The notes below the pieces were generated by a model. That model had not been told where the DNA came from, did no database searches, and saw only the letters and a program-made list of their open reading frames with translations. Position numbers and translations under genes: made by a program. Shown here in pieces: positions 57,250-64,000 of a stretch of 64,000 bases of DNA; within the stretch, counting starts at the first letter, position 1; each line of letters starts with the position of its first letter. The stretch covers positions 225,770,194-225,834,193 of the forward strand of contig VDFB02373365.1 in NCBI GenBank assembly GCA_007258455.2. The letters are read 5' to 3'. Source of the stretch: Sequoia sempervirens. Its lineage: Eukaryota; Streptophyta; Pinopsida; Cupressales; Cupressaceae.

Positions 57250-59640
57250 TAAAGCTATCATTGATTATACTAGGAAAGAAAAGTGTGACTTCAGATATAA
57301 TTGTTGCTTATCTAGAGCCATTATATGATGATCTAATATAATTATGGAAAGGAATTGAAGAAATTCAATCTTTAAGGGATGGTCATTCAATCAAATTAAC
57401 TTTAAGAGATTTCTTATTTTTTATGATTCACGGCATATGGCACATTTTCTGGTCTTAGTGTTCATGGATACCATGGATGTCATGCTTGCAACTTTAAGGA
57501 TTTTTTGAGGCACTCAAAAATTTTGTGTAAATGTATTTATTGTGGATATCATGCTTACCTTAAAATGGATCATCCATATCATCAACAAAAAACATGGTTC
57601 AATGGTCAAGTAGAGAATTATGAAGCACCATTGTTAATAACAGGTGATTATATTGTTGAGAATGGACAAAAATAGAATGTCATTTATTGAAAATTATGGG
57701 ATTTCTAGTAGTATATTTGATCCATGTAATGAAAGTAGTGTAAAAAGGTTGTGCATATTCTATAAGTTGTCATACTTTAAGGATATATCCATTAGGCATA
57801 TTGTTGACTTTATGCATACTGACAAAAATATAGCCTATGCTATTATAGAAACTCTTTTTGGTGATTTTGATACTATTTCATCACATGAATACTTTCGACA
57901 ACTAAAGATTCGTTGAAATATTTTGGTTGAAAAATATTAAAAACCTAGTGCTCCTTATGTTTGGACAAAGGAACAACATGCACAATTCTCACAATTGATG
58001 TCTCATAATCGCTTTCCCATTGGATATGTAAGTAGTAGTATTAGAAGAAAAACTAATATTAATGGCTTAAGAGGCCTCAAGACCCATGACTATCATGTCA
58101 TAATGGAGAATATTTTACCTATTGTGGTAAATATATTAAGTTTGGAAAAGGGGCCAAGATTGGCAGTTATAAACTTGGGCCTAATATTAAAGAGAATGAG
58201 TTTACATGTATTAGATCCTTTGAACTTTGATAGTTTGAGGGAGGATGTTGTTGAAGTCCTTTTTCTATTGGAATGAGAATTTCCACCAACAATCTTTAAC
58301 ATTTTTATGCATCTTTTGATACATCTACAATATGAAATAAAGCATTGTGACTCAGTAAGAACAAGATGGATGTGTCCTATAGAATGATATATGAAGGTTT
58401 TGAAAAAAATTGTTCATACTAGGGAAAACCAGAAGGCAACATGTCTGAGGGATATTCAATGCAAAAGGCCATGAGATTTTGTATGGAATATATGAAGGAT
58501 TATAAAATTTTAAATTGACATGTATGGGACAATGACGAAGAAGAGACAGTTGTAGGTGAAGTATTAGAAGCCAATGGATGTCACTTCAAGCTATCATATC
58601 AAGAAAAAAGTGTGATACATGCCTATATTCTTGAAAACACATCTTCATTCAATAAGTGGCATAGGTAAAAAAAACTTATAGAATAATTTATTTACTCAAT
58701 TGCATTTACACATTTATATTATCAATCTTACTATTTGTACATTAATATTCTATGTAGAAAATATGAAGAAGACAGTCAAGCTTGGATGCAACATCGACCT
58801 CAAAAGCACAGATGTCATGCCGATTTGATTGGAGGTGATTCTTTTCCAAAATTTGAAGAATGGATTTCTAATGTAGTCAGTGATGCAAAAGAAGAACGTC
58901 GAGATATAACAATAGAGGAAAGTGATCTTTCACAATCTCCACATTTATGGGCTATGCATTTCAGTGGAATGTGGGCCTATGGTAGTCATTTAAGAGTGGA
59001 AGAAAAAGACAAAGGAAAGATAAATCATGATTGTGTTGTTAGTGTTGAATTTCTTCATGAAACTGAGAAGAAAATTTATGTTGGATTAATTCATCAAATT
59101 ATTCTAGTAGACTATGGTGAAAATAGTCCTATATTATTAAAATTTAAGTGGATTCGACCATTTGCAGTACAATTTGATGAGTATGGATTTGTATGCGCAA
59201 ATACAAGATTTTTTTTATTAGAGATGAATGAGTCTTATGTTTCCCCTCTTAAAATTAACCAATCATTTCTAATTAATGATATAAGAATCCCGGGATGGTC
59301 GTATGCCATTCAAAGAAAGTCTTGTTCAAAATGAAAATTCATGAAAGTTGTTGATATAATGTCTGATGAGCAATATGTTAATTTATAAGAAACATTCGAA
59401 TAAGTGGATGAAGATGATGATGGAGTGTTTGAATACATTTTGATTACCAATGAAGAGATTGGGAGAGAGAATGCATTGAATGTCACAAATGAGGATGAGG
59501 AAGAAAATCAAGCAGATGCAGATACGAATGATCAGGATTATGATCTTGCTAGCAATGAAAATGATTATGATGATGTTTTGTCACCTTAAGAGGTTAGCTT
59601 GTCACCTAAACTTTGGCTATATGTATGGTGTAATTTATTA
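57250..59640 (+). pseudogene. CACTA (En/Spm) transposase, TNP2 type, with DUF4218 and DUF4216 regions
   Basis: Transposase that moves CACTA elements. Order: PLYDDLI...LWKGIEE and TLRDFLFFMIHG (TNP2 start), YGTFSGLSVHGYHGCHACNF, CKCIYCGYHAYLKMDHPYHQ, WFNGQVENYEAPLLITGDYI. After a shift: NRMSFIENYGISSSIFDP and LSYFKDISIRHIVDFMHTDK (57644-57916). The DUF4218 region (57995-58440) has GLRGLKTHDYHVIMENILPI, VLFLLE, a stop, EFPPTIFNIFMHLLIHLQYE and RTRWMCPIE. A 93-bp intron at 58665-58757 is supported by GT/AG edges and an unbroken frame across it. The DUF4216-like part (58758-59334) includes LVDYGENSPILLKFKWIRPF and DEYGFVCANTR, then an acidic tail. Start missing; several stops. Confidence 0.85.
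58665..58757 (+). other. Intron in the CACTA transposase pseudogene
   Basis: GTAAAAAA donor and TATGTAG acceptor, AT-rich. Removing it joins NKWHR to KYEEDSQAWMQHR in one frame, while unspliced sequence has stops. Confidence 0.7.
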
Positions 59641-60292
59641 TTGAATGTAATAAAGATCTGAGTATAGGTATTCTTATTCACTATTGTTTTACTGATACAT
59701 TTTTTAATGTAATCATCATTATTCTGCTAGTACATTGTTACAAAACTTGAGATGTTCACTACTGATTTGAAGTGCATTTAAAGTTAGGTTCAATCATTCT
59801 TCTTAGTTTTCTTATTTTGGTTGAAAATTTAAAATTAATTTTGTTTAGTTAGAATATAATTTCTTGTATGTCCTATATGTTTTCTAGATGCAAACACATA
59901 ATGAACATCTATGATTTAATAATACATATAGATATATTAACATTAGGTGAACTAAGCCTCCTCATTAAAAACAAAGAAATGATCTCCTAGGTTTGAATGA
60001 CACTAAAAATCAAAACTGAGAGATTGCAAAATTAGAAAATTGTTCAATCTTTTCAATAAAATGATATCTAAAATACTGCATTCATAATAAAATCCAATAT
60101 CACACTACCGCAACAGTCAATAGAGGTATGCACAGGATGAAAGGACATATAGGTCAATGTACAAATGCTTACCACAATACCACGACAACCAAATATGAAT
60201 ACCGCAGGGTGGTGATGTGAACATGTTAATAGCTAAAGTAAACTGCAGCCCCGCAAGGGGTAAACAGTGACACTACGATATGGTTGTGAACA
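59641..60292. other. AT-rich stretch with no recognised gene
   Basis: No coding similarity. From about 60090 it has imperfect copies of ACCGCA/ACCACAATACCACGAC-like words leading into the tandem repeat. Confidence 0.5.
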
Positions 60293-60560
60293 ATCACTCA
60301 ACCAATACAATTAGCCTACTATCCCATGGGAGTCCAAAGGGGTGTGCATGAGGTGGTGTTACTACTAAACCTACCATACCACTACCCCACAACGGTCTTG
60401 ATATGATAGAGCGGTATGGTGGTAAATAGTCACTCAATTGCTAGAATTAACCCATCATCCCATGGGTGTCCAAAGGGATGTACATGAGGTGGTGGTACTG
60501 CTAATGCTACCTTGCAGTGGTCTTGAAATGATAGAGTGGTACTATGGTACAAGTTGTCAA
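60293..60560. repeat. Two tandem copies of a unit of about 135 bp
   Basis: Both copies contain ATCCCATGGG, GTCCAAAGGG, ATGAGGTGGTG and GGTCTTGAxATGATAGAG in the same order; the second starts at about 60428. No CACTA end or gene was recognised in it. Confidence 0.8.
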
Positions 60561-60984
60561 AGCATTTAATGATTACATTGTTCAATTTCCCAAGATCAAA
60601 GGCATGTATTCAAACTCGAAATATGGGTAGATTTTGAAATATTTTTCATGAATTGACATTAATAGTGAGGTGACTAAACTCAATAGAAAATATTACTTGG
60701 GACTCAACGAAATTTTGGCAATCATTCACACAGCTCAACTTACTAGAGGCAAGGGATTTCAAGTGGGAAGACCTTGTAGCTATTATTTTGCTGGGTAAGT
60801 TCACATAAACCCTTTGTAGCAAGTGTATAAGAATTGAATTTTCTTTTACAAGTAGACACTTAAATAAATCAAGTAGGAGTAAATTCTTCATCATTCCACC
60901 CAAAATAATTCAACTTGTGAGTAAAAGGAAGATTCCACGGTTTCTAAATCATAGAAGAGGCCCCTACAATAATCCATTTTAGAT

Positions 60985-63120
60985 GTGTTACCTTATTCTA
61001 TAGACAAAGGACTCAAAAAGGTGTTTAAAGATACAACCCATGGATGTAGAGACCCAATTATCCCTATCTCAAGGTGGGATCTGTTTTGGTACTTCTATGA
61101 AAAAAGGGATGACAAGATTCTAGTTTCAAATCCTTGGACCTTAGATTTGGCCAAATTGATAGTCCCAAATGTCTTCGTTGATCTTGAGTTTATTAAAGTA
61201 TTGGTGCTTTATTATCACCCGGCTACCAAGACTATAAGAATGCCAAATGGTTCACCATTAGTGGTGTTGACTAAAGAAGCAATTATAGAGTGTTTTATGT
61301 TAAACAAGCAAGCTATCACTAAGATCAACTTGGAATAAGTGAGGAGGATTATAGGAGATTAAGAAAAATCTACATGAGTGATGAGATTCCTTTACACATG
61401 AAAAGGTGTGTAAACAATAGGAGGATACCTATCTCCCCCTCCCAAATTGGGCCATTTGACATAGAAGACTTCCAAGTATATTTCAAAAGAACTTATTTTT
61501 CTTTGTGCCAAGTGCTTGGAATAGATGTTGAAGAGACAATTCCAACCTATCTCATGATGATGACAATGAAGATACAAAATCCTAAAGTCAACATTGAGTA
61601 TGGCTTTGCTGCTGAAATTGAGAAAGGGCTACATGAGGTACTTTTGCAAGAGAGAACTTAGCTCCTGTCACTTTCAGGAAATACTCTCTATTGTGTCATT
61701 TAATATTGAACCAAAACAGAAATAGATGGACTAAAAGAATGTGTTTGGGAATTACTGATGATGAAGGGAATAGGTTGCATGTACAAAACTAGTGTTACAT
61801 CTGGGATAGTAGATGTAAAAATAGTGATTATGTAATATTTCATGATGATTTCATAATAAAAGTCATGGCCGCTCTTGGTCATATTTCACCAAGATTTCCT
61901 AGTAAAATCATGCAAGTATTAAGACCTTTAGCATTGAAGCTAGAGCAGGGGCACACTCACAATTCCAGTGACTAGTTCTTCTTAGTAGACCAAACAATAA
62001 TAAGGATCTATGGGTGTCCTCAAGCCCCACATTTTTTACCTAAATTTATTTATATTAGAATTACATTTTTAGAATTTATGTGGAAAATGTTATGGATGGA
62101 GCATGATGTTATGAAAAGACAGAAAAAAGGGGGCATTCCTCCCTGACCTAACTGAATGTGAGGAACTATATATAGGGTCTGATACTCTTGAAGAAATGAA
62201 AAACTTTTTGAAGATGGGTTATTTATTAAATTCATGACGAGAAAGGGTCTTTGATATTGAAGGGAATATTAATTTTATAAAGTAAACACTTCTCACTAAA
62301 GTTGGGATTACCCATGTAATGGATTGCAAAGAAGTTGTAATAAGAAATTGCTTTACACCTAATGAATTTTTTCAAAGAAAGAAGAAGTGGGAAATCATAA
62401 AGAGGCTTGAGGAGGAGAAGGAAAGGGACACTAGAATCAAAGGATTCTATGTTGAAGAAAAGGATTATATCAAAAGGATGAATGTAATAATTGACAGCTT
62501 TGAAAGATTATATGTTGAACCAAAAAAGAAACCTGAGGGTCAGTCTTCAAAACCCTCCAAGCTTCCCATCAAACCAAGTGGTATTGTAATCACAAAGCCC
62601 CTACCAAACACTTCCATAATACAATCAGAAGTATCCACTAAGCAACCAAGTCCTAAAAGGAAAAAGACACATGGAGTGGACCCCTTAGTGACATATGAAA
62701 TAAGTGGAGTAGGGGATATTGAAGAGGTAGTCGATGTACTTTTGAATTTTAAAGATTATGAAGTTGATCAGCCATCCCCTAAGCTTGCAACTAACGCTCA
62801 CAAACCAAAAGAAAGAGTGGATGTACATGGGAATAATGATCAAGAAGTGCATGATGATGAAAGGGTGATTGCTACCCTTATTTTTGTTGAATATGATGAA
62901 TTTATTCAAACTCTTTAGTTTAAGGATTTTTGGTTTAAGATGAAAATGAAATAATTTGAGGAGAGACTCCAAATTAATAAGATGGGCACTAAGGAGTCAC
63001 AACATGACTAGATTGTTGCAAAAACTCTTGAAGAACTCAGGATTAATGAAATTATTGTTAGCCCCAAGAAGCAAGAAAATTGGTCTTAGAAAGCACTATA
63101 CTAATTATTCCTAGGATGGA
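60985..63120 (+). pseudogene. Copy of the extra ORF family (N-terminal half to acidic middle)
   Basis: Broken frames related to the LTR-encoded protein. 60985-61338 reads NPWTLDLAKLIVPNVFVDLE, then VLVLYYHPATKTIRMPNGSP and TKEAIIECFML, in the place of ECPRQYDFDTQRVVSTEGRV and FSPASIAQAFSMP. Near 62000 IIRIYGCPQAPHFLPKF matches YLRIDGCPVAPYRLPRY, the best anchor of the family. 62319-62918 supplies a charged helical region (KKKWEIIKRLEEEKERDTRI) and a Lys/Pro/Ser-rich part (PKKKPEGQSSKPSKLP), the counterpart of the basic and acidic middle. Only low overall identity. It is interrupted by the chromovirus LTR at 63131; the matching C-terminal coiled-coil piece is at 2183-3137, on the other side of the other chromovirus LTR. 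Confidence 0.6.
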
Positions 63121-63130
63121 GTTAAAAAAG

Positions 63131-63990
63131 TGATGTAGGAGCATCCAATAGTGTAGGGAAATCTTGCATCAACAAAAAAATATATATATATTTATTTTAT
63201 TTAGTTGTTTTGAGTCCCATGATGGCACTTAAGGGGTGTAAGACAGTCAGGCATCAAAAATAGAAAAAATTGGGCACTTACTATTTTTAGTAAGTTGGCC
63301 TGAATGAGCTCATATGGACCTGAAAATTTACCCCTAAGGAGCATAACTAAAATAATTTCTAGTTGTGAAAGAATCACCTCAATACCTGCATGATTTATGA
63401 GAAATTAAAGTTTTTGTCCCAAGAAATTTCTCCAATGCAGCTTCAAATTTAGATATAAAACTTTAGAGGCCCTAAAACAGCTCAAAAAGTGGTAGAACCA
63501 ACCTTTGGTGGGTCTATGTGTTGTAGAGATCATCAAAATATTTCCAATGATATGCAATAATAGAAAATTGGACACCCAAATCAAAATTTATGGCCCCGTG
63601 AAGTTGGTTCTCTAAAAAGTGAACTTCATTAAAAAAATTCTTCCTAGGCTAGAAATCAAACAATAGGACTTTTGGTGCCAAAACAAAAGGGGAAATTTGA
63701 ACTTTCTAGAACATTCTAGGATGGTTATTGAGGAAAATAAAAATGGTTAAGTGGGGGTTGTAGAAGGTGGCTCCAATAGTGTAGATTGTGGCTCTTAATA
63801 GTAGATTTTATTTTTAGAGTTGATTTTTTTGTAGTGAATCAAGCCCATGAAGTTGTAGCATGTAAGCTCTAAATTTGTAAAAAAAAAAATTGAAAATAAT
63901 TGAAAGTGAGTCATTTTTCTATCTCACATCATTTGTGTTGGTATTTGTTGTTGTGATTTCTATGGGTTTGGGTTGGTGTGGCCCTCATCA
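63131..63990 (+). mobile_element. 5' LTR of the right-edge chromovirus
   Basis: TGATGTAGGAGCATC...GGCCCTCATCA, about 860 bp, homologous to 1145-2006. AAAAG precedes it at 63126-63130. The PBS start follows, so the element's gag and pol lie to the right of the window. Confidence 0.88.
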
Positions 63991-63992
63991 AG

Positions 63993-64000
63993 TGGTATCA
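63993..64000 (+). promoter_or_regulatory. Start of a primer binding site, tRNA-Met type (cut by the window end)
   Basis: TGGTATCA, two bases after the LTR; the first eight bases of the common TGGTATCAGAGC. Confidence 0.75.

Noticed and set aside
1..64000. CRISPR arrays, bacterial operons, rRNA or intact tRNA genes
   Set aside because: None seen; repeats are transposon- or satellite-like and the only tRNA-like promoters belong to SINE-like repeats.

Overview
The window looks like intergenic DNA from a large plant nuclear genome: AT-rich, with no intact host gene, and packed with old, nested transposable elements (Ty3/gypsy, Ty1/copia, CACTA, LINE and SINE remnants). Gymnosperms have this character, but nothing here proves the clade. 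A 100-base run of N at 14020-14119 marks an assembly gap. Nearly every reading frame is broken, and most stops I could compare between copies are CAA/CAG/TGG changed to a stop.

Layout. 1-2011: 3' end of a gypsy chromovirus (integrase, chromodomain, LTR). 2012-3140: decayed coiled-coil ORF. 3869-4355: exon fragments of a phytepsin-like aspartic protease gene. 5090-5744: CACTA-like terminus. 5745-9752: 3' half of a copia element, whose LTR holds a 769-bp inverted-repeat DNA element. 9753-14019: mostly featureless AT-rich DNA. 14120-20266: plus-strand gypsy pol followed by an extra ORF. 20267-41209: a minus-strand gypsy element of about 20.9 kb with two 6.5-kb terminal repeats. 41210-44480: gag-protease remnant without RT. 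48845-51030: SINE, LINE and SINE-like repeats. 52163-57240: microsatellite and 5' half of a copia element. 57250-59640: CACTA transposase. 60985-63120: another copy of the extra ORF. 63131-64000: 5' LTR and start of the PBS of a chromovirus of the same family as the one at the left edge.

The most unusual feature is the element at 20267-41209. Each of its terminal repeats carries one reading frame of about 1,200 codons. It is the same frame in both copies, with stops at different places, so the ancestor was probably one long open frame. A conserved branch-point-like and acceptor-like signal precedes it in both copies, so it may be the main exon of a spliced LTR transcript. The N-terminal half is related to an ORF that follows integrase in the plus-strand gypsy (18990-20262) and to one near the CACTA transposase (60985-63120). 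I do not recognise its function. Both gypsy elements also carry an RNase H-like domain between protease and RT, in addition to the usual one after RT.

A second oddity is the order of parts at the two ends. The right end holds the 5' halves of a copia element, a CACTA element, the extra ORF and a chromovirus. The left end holds matching 3' halves, and AAAAG flanks the two outer chromovirus LTR edges. This would fit a large tandem duplication or an assembly effect.
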